The notes under the pieces were generated by a model. That model was not told the DNA's origin and ran no database searches. It saw only the letters and a list, made by a program, of their open reading frames with translations. This document shows positions 1-6,116 of a DNA stretch of 6,116 nucleotides, one piece after another. Source of the stretch: Candidatus Aminicenantota bacterium (lineage in GTDB: Bacteria > Acidobacteriota > Aminicenantia > S016-38); assembly GCA_027062035.1 (NCBI GenBank), contig JAMOUL010000300.1:1-6116 (forward strand), given 5' to 3'. The first letter of the stretch is position 1; the number at the start of each line of letters is the position of its first letter. The position numbers and the translations under genes are program-made.

Positions 1-564
1 ATTTTAAGAAAAGCTTTATCAATAGATAAAAATCCCATCGCTGTCAGGGACCTTGGAATAATATATTTAATGAAGGACAACAATTTAGAAGCAGAAAAAT
101 ATCTGAAGGAAGCCATAAGGCTGAACCCGTCCATAAAACTGGCCCATTATAATCTTGCTTTAATAAGGGAAAGAGAAGGAGATGTGGATTCAGCTATAAA
201 AGAGTATGAAGAGGAAATCAGGATAAATCCGGAGAACCTGAAAGCCCACTTTAATGTGGCAAGACTTTATAGAGAAAAGGGAGAAAAAAATCTGGAAATT
301 GAGCACCTGGAAAAGGTTGTAGAACTTGCCCCTGACTTTCAAATTGGCCTTCTATATCTTGCAAAGGCCTATCTTGATGAGGGAAGAGATCTTGATAGGG
401 CGATAAATTTAGCCAGGAGGGGGATAGAATTAGATCCTTCCAACAAATATGCTATATTTGGATATTATATTCTCTCTGACATTTACTCTTTAATGGGAGA
501 AAACGAAAAATCAAACGAATATTATCGTAAAGGCTTAGCTTTGAGCAAAAAAATAAACAAATAA
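1..564 (+). CDS. TPR-repeat protein, C-terminal 187 residues (5' end outside window)
   Basis: The frame is open from base 1 to the TAA at 562-564 with no stop, so the gene starts upstream of the window. The ATG at base 70 is an internal Met: the residues before it already form TPR sequence, with a helix-B end (ALSIDKNP) and the next helix A (LGIIYL). About five tetratricopeptide units are visible, with the usual A-x-x-x-Y/H, G-[DE] and A-I-x-L-x-P spacing: roughly in-window residues 14-43, 47-77, 81-111, 115-146 and 150-182. TPRs form a superhelical scaffold that binds other proteins; the specific partner cannot be read here. No membrane segment is seen in this part. The N-terminal domain is unknown; it could be all TPR or a TPR tail on an enzyme. 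The downstream receptor starts 11 bases on, with its ribosome site overlapping this stop codon, so the two are very likely co-transcribed. Arg is AGA/AGG in 12 of 13 cases. TPR identity is firm; role is not known. Confidence 0.9.
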   Translation: MLRKALSIDKNPIAVRDLGIIYLMKDNNLEAEKYLKEAIRLNPSIKLAHYNLALIREREGDVDSAIKEYEEEIRINPENLKAHFNVARLYREKGEKNLEIEHLEKVVELAPDFQIGLLYLAKAYLDEGRDLDRAINLARRGIELDPSNKYAIFGYYILSDIYSLMGENEKSNEYYRKGLALSKKINK

Positions 565-571
565 GGAGGGG
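563..571 (+). promoter_or_regulatory. Strong Shine-Dalgarno of the TonB-dependent receptor, overlapping the upstream stop codon
   Basis: AAGGAGGGG is a near-perfect anti-16S match whose first two bases are the last two of the TAA stop of the TPR gene. It lies about 5 bases before the ATG at 576. This fixes the receptor start and suggests that ribosomes ending the TPR gene can reinitiate on the receptor. Confidence 0.85.
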
Positions 572-575
572 TTAC

Positions 576-3248
576 ATGAAAAAACCTTTAACAGGCAAAA
601 TCTTAATTGGTTTTTTGGCGTTAGTTCTGATATTTTCATTCTCCGTCCCCCTCAGCGCACAGAGCCGTGAGACAGGTGCTATTCAGGGTAAAGTTGTTGA
701 TGAACAGGGGAGACCTATTCCCGGTGTTACTGTTATTATTAAAGGTCCCAAGCTCATAGGTGGTCCCAAAACAACGTTAACCACAAAAACCGGTCGTTAC
801 AGATTCCCTGCTTTGCCTCCAGGGACGTATGAAGTAGAAGCAAGGCTTAGTGGATTTGCCCCTGTAAAAATGAAGGGCATTCGTTTACACGTTGGAGAGA
901 CACTTACAGTGGATCTCAAGTTAAAACTTTCTGAAATGAGGGAAGAAGTGGTGGTTGAAGCCAAGTCTCCCACAATCGATGTTACCGACTCTCAGGCCGC
1001 TTCTGTGATACTAACGGATGAGATTCTGAGAAACATTCCCAACACCCAGTTTACAACACAGATAATCAATCTGGCGCCAGGTGTGGTGGACAACGTTCCC
1101 TTTGGAGGAGCACAGAGTTCTTCCATTTCCTACCAGATCGATGGAGTTGATGTTTCTGACCCTGAGGGTGGAACCGCATGGGTTTTCATCGATTACAACG
1201 TGATTGAAGAGGCAAAGGTACTTACAGGAGGATTAAACGCTGAGTATGATGGTTTTACCGGAGCTATTCTTAATACTGCAACCAAATCTGGAAGTAATAA
1301 TTTTGAAGGGCATTTGGAATTTCTCTATCAGGGTGATTCATGGAACAGCAAGAACACAAAGGATCCAAACCTTCAGCCTCCAAAGCAGGGATATTTCGAT
1401 GTCAACGGTTATCTTGGAGGGCCAGTCTTCCGGGATAAACTCTGGTTCTTTACCGGTCTTCAATATTACAGAACCAAGAGATATCCTGCAGGCTTCCCCG
1501 AACCCATCGATTACAAACAGCCAAGGAGCTTTTTGAAATTGACCTGGCAGGCCGGTGAAAAGGATAGGGTACAGACCTTTATTGAAGCTGACCTGTACAA
1601 TGGAATAAACCGTGCGGCCGATGCCTATCATGATCCAGAAGCAACGGTTACTCAGGAATCTCCTGAGGTCTCTTACAGTGTGGGATGGATGCATACCTTT
1701 AATTCCAATACATATCTGGATGCAAAGGTCGCGGGGTATTTAGGATACTATTATCTGGATCCTTCTCAGGGATATGATGTTGCAGGACATTATGATATCT
1801 ATACTCAGCGTTTTACAGTTAATTCTCCATGGTACTTCAAAGCAGACAGGTACAGACATCAGGCCAATATAGCTCTTAACCATCATTCCGATGAATTTAT
1901 AAAGGGTTCCCATGACTTTAAGTTTGGTGTTGAATATGAGAGATCCTATACCCGTAACAGATTTGGATATACAACCGGAATATTCTATCTCGATTACAAT
2001 GGTGAGCCTTATCTTGCCTATGGTTACGAAGGATATGATATTGAAGCTATCAATAACAGGTATTCCGCATATGCTCAGGATTCCTGGCAGGTTTCGGATA
2101 AACTTACCATTAATTATGGTTTAAGGTATAACCTCTACAGGGGATATTTGCCCCACATAAAGAAAACCGTCTACAAGAGCCATGGTATTGCCCCAAGAAT
2201 AGGATTTGCCTATGACATGTTCGGGGATCACTCCACAGTGTTTAAAGCTCATTATGGAAGATATTATGAGGGCTTCTTCAGCGCCTATTATTACAACCTT
2301 GATCCAACAAGAAGCGATTTTATACTTTATGCAGTTAACCCGGACTGGAGCCTTACCGAGCTTATAAGATGGCCTTATCAGAATGCCTACACGATGGATG
2401 ATAAAATCAAGCATCCCAACATGGACCAGTTTATAGTTTCTCTGGAGAGAGAAGTATTTGAGAACGCTTCAGTTGGTGTAACCTTTATCTGGAGAAAGAA
2501 CAAGGACATTATAGACAGAGTTAATTACACGGGACAATTTGTAACCACAACTGTGGTGGATCCTTACACAGGTCAGACCTATGAAGTGTACAATGAGCTC
2601 AATCCAGGAGAAGATAAATACATAATTACCAACCCAATGAAGGGCCAGTATCCAATAGTAACCTTCACTCCTTATAGGGAATATAAGGGTATAGAGCTCA
2701 TGTTCAACAAGAGATTCTCCAACAAGTGGCAGCTTATGGTCTCTTACATTTATTCGCAAACTACAGGAAACTATGATAATAACTTCTGGGGAGGTTTTGG
2801 TTCCAATGTGGGTCAGTCCAGCGTATTCACAGATCCGAACCATCAGATCAACGCTCAGGGACATCTTACGTATGATCCCACCCATATGTTGAAAGTATTG
2901 GGTACCTTTGTCCTTCCCTTTGATATAAACTTTAATGTCTATCTGGAAGTGGTAAGCGGCTTTACTTATACCAGATTGTTGAGGGTCAGGCTTAACCAGG
3001 GCCTTGTTGCGTTCATGACAGAAAAAAGAGGAAGCAGAAGGTTACCCACCCGTTACACTCTGAATTTAAAACTGGAAAAGACGTTCTTCTTTGGAAAGAA
3101 TAGATTGGGGTTCGTTCTCGATGTGTTTAATCTGTTAAACAAGGGAACTCCCATCAGGATTATCACATACGCTGGACCGCAATTTGAGCAACCCACACGC
3201 ATCATGATGCCCAGGGGATTTAGAGCAGGCGTAAGGTTCTTCTTCTGA
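576..3248 (+). CDS. Oar-like TonB-dependent outer-membrane receptor with carboxypeptidase-regulatory-like domain
   Basis: Outer-membrane beta-barrel transporter (890 aa) predicted to import a substrate using TonB/ExbBD energy; the substrate is not deducible. Seen in order: Sec signal peptide at residues 1-28 (Lys pair, hydrophobic 9-24, likely cleavage after LSA); a carboxypeptidase-regulatory-like beta-sandwich at about 34-118 (GAIQGKVVDEQGRPIPGV, then TGRYRFPALPPGTYEV, typical of Oar and SusC-like receptors); a TonB-box-like EEVVVEA at 123-129; a plug at about 130-240 with IPN, LAPGVV, YQIDGVDVSDP (186-196) and NTATKSGSNNFEG; then a Tyr/Phe-rich barrel of alternating strands to the C-terminus, which ends in an aromatic residue (VRFFF), as expected for BAM recognition. 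Length is somewhat short of Myxococcus Oar (about 1,000 or more, from memory). No SusD-like lipoprotein is in the window, so a classic SusCD pair is not supported. The strong ribosome site at 563-571 supports the start. Family is secure; ligand is unknown. Confidence 0.95.
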   Translation: MKKPLTGKILIGFLALVLIFSFSVPLSAQSRETGAIQGKVVDEQGRPIPGVTVIIKGPKLIGGPKTTLTTKTGRYRFPALPPGTYEVEARLSGFAPVKMKGIRLHVGETLTVDLKLKLSEMREEVVVEAKSPTIDVTDSQAASVILTDEILRNIPNTQFTTQIINLAPGVVDNVPFGGAQSSSISYQIDGVDVSDPEGGTAWVFIDYNVIEEAKVLTGGLNAEYDGFTGAILNTATKSGSNNFEGHLEFLYQGDSWNSKNTKDPNLQPPKQGYFDVNGYLGGPVFRDKLWFFTGLQYYRTKRYPAGFPEPIDYKQPRSFLKLTWQAGEKDRVQTFIEADLYNGINRAADAYHDPEATVTQESPEVSYSVGWMHTFNSNTYLDAKVAGYLGYYYLDPSQGYDVAGHYDIYTQRFTVNSPWYFKADRYRHQANIALNHHSDEFIKGSHDFKFGVEYERSYTRNRFGYTTGIFYLDYNGEPYLAYGYEGYDIEAINNRYSAYAQDSWQVSDKLTINYGLRYNLYRGYLPHIKKTVYKSHGIAPRIGFAYDMFGDHSTVFKAHYGRYYEGFFSAYYYNLDPTRSDFILYAVNPDWSLTELIRWPYQNAYTMDDKIKHPNMDQFIVSLEREVFENASVGVTFIWRKNKDIIDRVNYTGQFVTTTVVDPYTGQTYEVYNELNPGEDKYIITNPMKGQYPIVTFTPYREYKGIELMFNKRFSNKWQLMVSYIYSQTTGNYDNNFWGGFGSNVGQSSVFTDPNHQINAQGHLTYDPTHMLKVLGTFVLPFDINFNVYLEVVSGFTYTRLLRVRLNQGLVAFMTEKRGSRRLPTRYTLNLKLEKTFFFGKNRLGFVLDVFNLLNKGTPIRIITYAGPQFEQPTRIMMPRGFRAGVRFFF

Positions 3249-3254
3249 TACCGA

Positions 3255-3286
3255 TGAAGGGAGGGGAAATATTTCCCCTCCCTTTA
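3255..3286 (+). terminator. Perfect 28-bp palindrome, probable hairpin terminator or attenuator
   Basis: Bases 3257-3284 are a perfect palindrome: AAGGGAGGGGAAAT followed by its exact reverse complement. As RNA it gives a stem of 12 pairs with an AUAU loop, extendable by a G-U pair (3256/3285) and a U-A pair (3255/3286). It starts about 7 bases after the receptor stop codon, where a rho-independent terminator would be. However, only three T's follow the GC-rich arm (CCCTTTAATGAT), so the U-tract is weak. It could act as a partial terminator, an mRNA 3'-end stabiliser lowering expression of the next gene, or, as DNA, a binding site for a dimeric protein. The hairpin is certain as sequence; function is inferred. 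Confidence 0.6.
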
Positions 3287-3302
3287 ATGATATAGTTGTA
3301 AT

Positions 3303-5255
3303 ATGAAAAGGAGAATTTATGCTTCATTAGTACTTTTCAGCCTGTTGTTTTCTTCCACCACTCTGGAGAAAAAATGGAAGGATTGGCTTGATAAGGTAAG
3401 CTACATTATCACTCCCTTTGAGAGAGAAGTTTTTAAATCTCTCAAAACGGACAAACAGAGGGCTGATTTTGTTAAGAAATTCTGGCTTATAAGGGACCCT
3501 GTTCCCGAAACTTCTGTAAATGAGTTTCAAATAGAATATGAGAAAAGATGGAACTATGTTAATTCTCGTTTTAGTTCACCTGGAAAGAGGGATGGATGGA
3601 AGACAGACATGGGAAAAATATATCTTCTGCTGGGAAAACCCATAGAAATTCAGCACTATGAAACGTATTCCCAGATTTATCCCTGCCAACTCTGGCTTTA
3701 CAAAGGGGAAAGAGACCTTGGGTTACCAGCGTATTTTTATTTAATTTTTTACAAGAGAAAGGGGATGGGGAGATATAAACTTTATAACCCATCCATGAAC
3801 GGTCCCGAGGAGTTGCTTACACCTGAAGTGTCCAGATCAGGAATTACGAGATACGAAGCTCTTCAAATTTTACACAAGATCTCTCCAGAACTGGCGAGGG
3901 CTTCAACGAGCTATCTTCTCTCTGAAGGAGGAGATATTTATAGCCTTAGTCTTGGTGGTTCAAGCAACTGGCTGCTGTCCAGAATTTTTTCTATTCCAGA
4001 AACCCTTTATGAAAATTCGGTAAAAACTAAAGGAATTAAAGGGTATGTGGAAGTTTCTGAATTCCTTCTGTCCAAAAAAAGTGGGCTGATATATTCGGTA
4101 GCAAAAAAAGAAGATGGGTATCTTTTAAGCCTTGCCATTCAGCCAGAACAACTGAGTTTCAGGGAAGCAGGAGGTATTTATAAGGCTGACCTGAATCTGC
4201 AGATAATCATTCATACCCCTTCGGGTAAAGTGCTTTTTGAGAGGACCAGGGGATTAAAATTACAGGCAGATAGAGAGCGATATTTCAGGATAAAAAACAA
4301 CCCGATAATTATAGAGGATATTATTCCTGTAATCTCGGGCCTTAATAGATTAACTATAATTCTTAAAAATATGAATGATAAATCCTTTTATACCCACGAT
4401 GAATGGATAAACATAAATGAAGGAGTACCATATATTCGGATAATTCCTTCCTTCAGAGAGCAAAAAGCTTCAACTGTTTTAAGACCGTTTAGTTTTGAAG
4501 GGTATAGCATCTTTCCAAATCCATCCATGGTTTATAAATTAAACGATGAAATAATTTTGGTGATCCATTATCAAAACGTTAATGGGCAGGGATATGTAAG
4601 AATAAAAAGACTGAATAAGCTAATAAAAGAATCGAAGATAAATTTTAACGAAAATGGAATAACAACTGTTAAATTGTCAGGATCCCGTCTGGGAGTTGGA
4701 AAGTATAACGTAGAGGTTGTTTTTAAAGGAGATCAACTGAATGTTTCTGACCATATTAGTTTTTATGTTTCCCCTGTTGATGGCAGATCGCTTCCTGTTT
4801 TTGTGGTGTCTTCCTATCGGGAGAAGAAACAATACCTGTGGGAAATGGGGAAAATTTTTGTTAAATCAGAAAAAATTAAGAAGGGCTTGAAATTATTACA
4901 GGAAGGTTTTCCTTCCAGACCTGTAATTAAGGATTATCTCTTTATAGCAGGTGCATATATAAAATCAGACGAACCGGAAAGGGCTGTGGAAATCCTGAAA
5001 CCTTTTTTAAAAAGTTCTCGCAGAGAACCAAAGGTCATTGCAGCAGTTGCCTATTTGAAAATGAAAAGATTTGATGATGCGATATCACTTTTGAAGTCCA
5101 TCGATGTAAAGGATGATAGGGTTTACAGGCTTATGGGGGAGGGATATCTGGGTCTGGGAATGAAGGATAAGGCTATAAAGGCCTGGGAAAAATCCCTCAA
5201 AATAAATCCGGCCCAGAAGGAGTTGAAGACCAGGATATTGAGTTTAAAGAAATAA
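3303..5255 (+). CDS. Exported GWxTD-domain protein with C-terminal TPR repeats
   Basis: A 650-residue protein of the GWxTD family, known from Bacteroidota and Acidobacteriota-type genomes and of unknown biochemical function. The N-terminus looks like a signal peptide (MKRR, then hydrophobic 7-16), so it probably acts in the periplasm or envelope; there is no lipobox cysteine. The GWxTD domain spans about 25-165: FW-x-x-RDP at 60-66, NEF-x-x-EY at 73-79, the signature GWKTD at 98-102, GKIYLLLGKP at 104-113, LWLY at 130-133 and the strand-rich end near YFYLIFYKRKG. Residues about 240-400 and 400-495 look like beta-sandwich modules of no family I recognise. Residues about 505-650 are helical with TPR-like units, the last one clear (about 604-638, ending SLKINPA). 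The ATG is the only ATG that keeps the signal peptide, as an in-frame TGA lies at 3288-3290, but it has no good Shine-Dalgarno. It follows the receptor by 54 bases and may be partly co-transcribed. Its stop lies 2 bases from the stop of the opposing gene. Confidence 0.9.
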   Translation: MKRRIYASLVLFSLLFSSTTLEKKWKDWLDKVSYIITPFEREVFKSLKTDKQRADFVKKFWLIRDPVPETSVNEFQIEYEKRWNYVNSRFSSPGKRDGWKTDMGKIYLLLGKPIEIQHYETYSQIYPCQLWLYKGERDLGLPAYFYLIFYKRKGMGRYKLYNPSMNGPEELLTPEVSRSGITRYEALQILHKISPELARASTSYLLSEGGDIYSLSLGGSSNWLLSRIFSIPETLYENSVKTKGIKGYVEVSEFLLSKKSGLIYSVAKKEDGYLLSLAIQPEQLSFREAGGIYKADLNLQIIIHTPSGKVLFERTRGLKLQADRERYFRIKNNPIIIEDIIPVISGLNRLTIILKNMNDKSFYTHDEWININEGVPYIRIIPSFREQKASTVLRPFSFEGYSIFPNPSMVYKLNDEIILVIHYQNVNGQGYVRIKRLNKLIKESKINFNENGITTVKLSGSRLGVGKYNVEVVFKGDQLNVSDHISFYVSPVDGRSLPVFVVSSYREKKQYLWEMGKIFVKSEKIKKGLKLLQEGFPSRPVIKDYLFIAGAYIKSDEPERAVEILKPFLKSSRREPKVIAAVAYLKMKRFDDAISLLKSIDVKDDRVYRLMGEGYLGLGMKDKAIKAWEKSLKINPAQKELKTRILSLKK

Positions 5256-5257
5256 AC

Positions 5258-5911
5258 TTATCTCTGAATTTGCTGAAGCTTTTTCTGGAGTCTTTCGATA
5301 TCCCTCTTAAAGATTGCCTTTAACCGTTTATCCCTGGTAGTTACATAGAAGTTATACAGAACCCTTATCGCTTCCCTGTATTTACCTACCTCTGTGTAGA
5401 ATTTTGAAGCGAGAGAAGGAACATAGGGAGGATGCCCCGGAAGTTTTGAGGCTTTCTCATACCATACAGCAGCTTTTGCAGGGTCCTTCAGGTGGAAAAA
5501 GTAAATAAATCCCACCATTTCCGGAAATTTCCAGTCATCTGGATGATATTTCATACCCTTTTTCAGAAGTTTCAGGGATAAGTGAATGTCCTTTACCGTT
5601 AATAACCTTGCTCCCATAAGAAAAGCTTCCCTGTTCAGAGGATCTACAGTGGTGATGGTATCGAAGAGGTTGTACAGCCATTTGTAAGGAAAATTCCTTT
5701 CGTAATAATGGGACCCGAAGTAAGTTAGAGCCCTTGCCATAAGGTAATCGGCGGCTATTTCCCTGAAGTTCAATGCCATAAATTTTACCGATTTACCCGT
5801 CGGAACGTACAGAATGGATTCTGCAGGCTTTTCCCTCCTCAATCTATAGAATTCGTTCACAGTGAAGTATACGCCTATGAGGGCAAGTAAAAGAAGAACC
5901 TTTTCCTTCAT
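5258..5911 (-). CDS. Membrane-anchored TPR protein, downstream of an ABC-2-like permease
   Basis: A 217-residue protein. Residues 5-18 (VLLLLALIGVYFTV) form one hydrophobic segment, likely an uncleaved signal anchor, followed by a basic stretch (RLRREK). Next is a conserved-looking linker, YVPTGKSVKFMAL at 35-47, and an AADYLMARALTYFGSHY block at 53-69. It resembles, from memory, small TPR proteins encoded beside ABC-transporter genes in delta-proteobacterial and related genomes that carry an 'ADLLWLRAIQYFG'-like block. TPR-like helical pairs cover about 76-190 (TVDPLNREAF; GMKYHPDDWKF; AVWYEKASKLPG; YREAIRVLYNF). The tail 193-217 is charged and may be a short amphipathic helix. I chose the ATG at 5911-5909 because it overlaps the upstream stop as ATGA and has GAGAAGGGA 4 bases before it. 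An in-frame ATG at 5992 would add 27 non-family-like residues running inside the upstream gene. Topology and TPRs are reasonably clear; the partner is inferred. Confidence 0.85.
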   Translation of the reverse strand: MKEKVLLLLALIGVYFTVNEFYRLRREKPAESILYVPTGKSVKFMALNFREIAADYLMARALTYFGSHYYERNFPYKWLYNLFDTITTVDPLNREAFLMGARLLTVKDIHLSLKLLKKGMKYHPDDWKFPEMVGFIYFFHLKDPAKAAVWYEKASKLPGHPPYVPSLASKFYTEVGKYREAIRVLYNFYVTTRDKRLKAIFKRDIERLQKKLQQIQR

Positions 5912-5923
5912 ATTTCCCTTCTC
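5908..5923 (-). promoter_or_regulatory. ATGA stop/start overlap with upstream ribosome site (translational coupling)
   Basis: On the minus strand GAGAAGGGA (5923-5915) is followed by AAT and ATGA. The ATG (5911-5909) starts the TPR protein and the TGA (5910-5908) ends the permease-like gene. This 4-base overlap decides the start of the TPR gene and suggests coupled translation of the two membrane proteins. Confidence 0.8.
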
Positions 5924-6116
5924 GAGAGTATGAGGGATGAAAGATAAACAAGTATTATGGAGAAGGATATTGCATAAATGGGAGCCAGCCACAATATTTC
6001 CCTGGAAAAGGGAAGTCTATATATAAGCTCCGGTTTGAGGTCAAATACCGATGAGTTTGGGATGAGATATCCTATTATCTTGAGAAAGTAGAACATGGGC
6101 CCTCCCTGATTCCGGG
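5908..6116 (-). CDS. Probable ABC-2 type transporter permease, C-terminal 68 residues (5' end outside window)
   Basis: The minus-strand frame is open to the right edge, reading RNQGGP before the first visible Met at base 6096, so that Met is probably internal and the gene begins outside the window. The visible part has an amphipathic to hydrophobic stretch (MFYFLKIIGYLIPN), a short extracytoplasmic-type loop (VFDLKPELIYRLPFSRE), a strongly hydrophobic last membrane segment (ILWLAPIYAISFSIILVYLSSLIL) and a basic tail, SRREI. The order 'GGP - LIPN - FDL - last helix - RR-E/D' matches my memory of the C-termini of ABC-2/NosY-like permeases, which pair with a separate ATPase to export or move envelope substrates. 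Only the tail is visible, so the family call is tentative; integral-membrane nature is firm. The gene overlaps the downstream TPR gene by 4 bases. Confidence 0.65.
   Translation of the reverse strand, partial: RNQGGPMFYFLKIIGYLIPNSSVFDLKPELIYRLPFSREILWLAPIYAISFSIILVYLSSLILSRREI

Noticed and set aside
70..72. ATG at base 70 as the start of the first gene
   Set aside because: The frame is open to base 1 and codes for TPR sequence before this Met; no convincing ribosome site precedes it.
1246..2885. Several open frames of 70-138 codons on both strands inside the receptor gene
   Set aside because: They lie fully within a well-supported coding frame, show no domain or ribosome site, and look like chance shadows.
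576..3248. SusC of a SusCD polysaccharide-uptake pair
   Set aside because: The N-terminal domain order is shared with SusC, but no SusD-like gene follows and the plug and barrel read more like Oar-type receptors.
3288..3302. A promoter for the GWxTD gene in the AT-rich bases before its ATG
   Set aside because: TATAGT/TTGTAAT can be read as a -10-like box, but a -35 box at the right distance would fall in the hairpin and is not seen; too weak to call.
3327..3792. Two short minus-strand open frames inside the GWxTD gene
   Set aside because: They are antisense to the conserved GWxTD motifs, with no recognisable protein features.
5256..5300. A terminator at the convergent junction (AAGCTTTTTCT)
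   Set aside because: The T run follows only a very short self-complementary stretch and no stable stem, and it lies inside the minus-strand coding sequence.
5912..5992. A 27-residue N-terminal extension of the minus-strand TPR protein
   Set aside because: It lies wholly inside the overlapping permease-like gene, puts a non-signal-like stretch before the membrane anchor, and the ATGA overlap with its ribosome site explains the shorter start.

Overview
The window looks like chromosomal DNA of a diderm bacterium from the Acidobacteriota-related part of the tree; Candidatus Aminicenantes is my best guess. This rests on recalled lineage patterns: an Oar-like TonB-dependent receptor with an N-terminal carboxypeptidase-regulatory-like domain sits beside a GWxTD-domain protein ending in TPRs. 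No database search was possible. Arginine is mostly AGA/AGG and isoleucine often ATA, and the first gene is very rich in Glu/Lys and poor in Gln, which hints at a warm habitat.

Plus-strand block (1-5255): the 3' end of a TPR-repeat protein runs in from the left edge. It is followed after 11 bases by an 890-residue TonB-dependent outer-membrane receptor, whose Shine-Dalgarno sequence overlaps the TPR stop codon. A 54-base gap holding a perfect 28-bp palindrome (probable terminator or attenuator hairpin) leads to a 650-residue exported GWxTD/TPR protein.

Minus-strand block (5258-6116), read from the right edge inward: the C-terminal end of a membrane protein that looks like an ABC-2 type permease overlaps by 4 bases (ATGA) with a 217-residue membrane-anchored TPR protein. 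The two blocks converge with only 2 bases between their stop codons.

How they may work together (inference): the TPR protein and receptor are transcriptionally and probably translationally linked, suggesting outer-membrane uptake with a helical-repeat partner. The GWxTD protein is probably periplasmic or envelope-associated and may be expressed with them by read-through past the hairpin. The minus-strand pair looks like the tail of an ABC export or envelope operon. There is no gene-free stretch over 300 bases, and I see no RNA genes, mobile elements, CRISPR arrays or tandem DNA repeats. All four largely visible genes appear intact; the two edge genes are cut only by the window.
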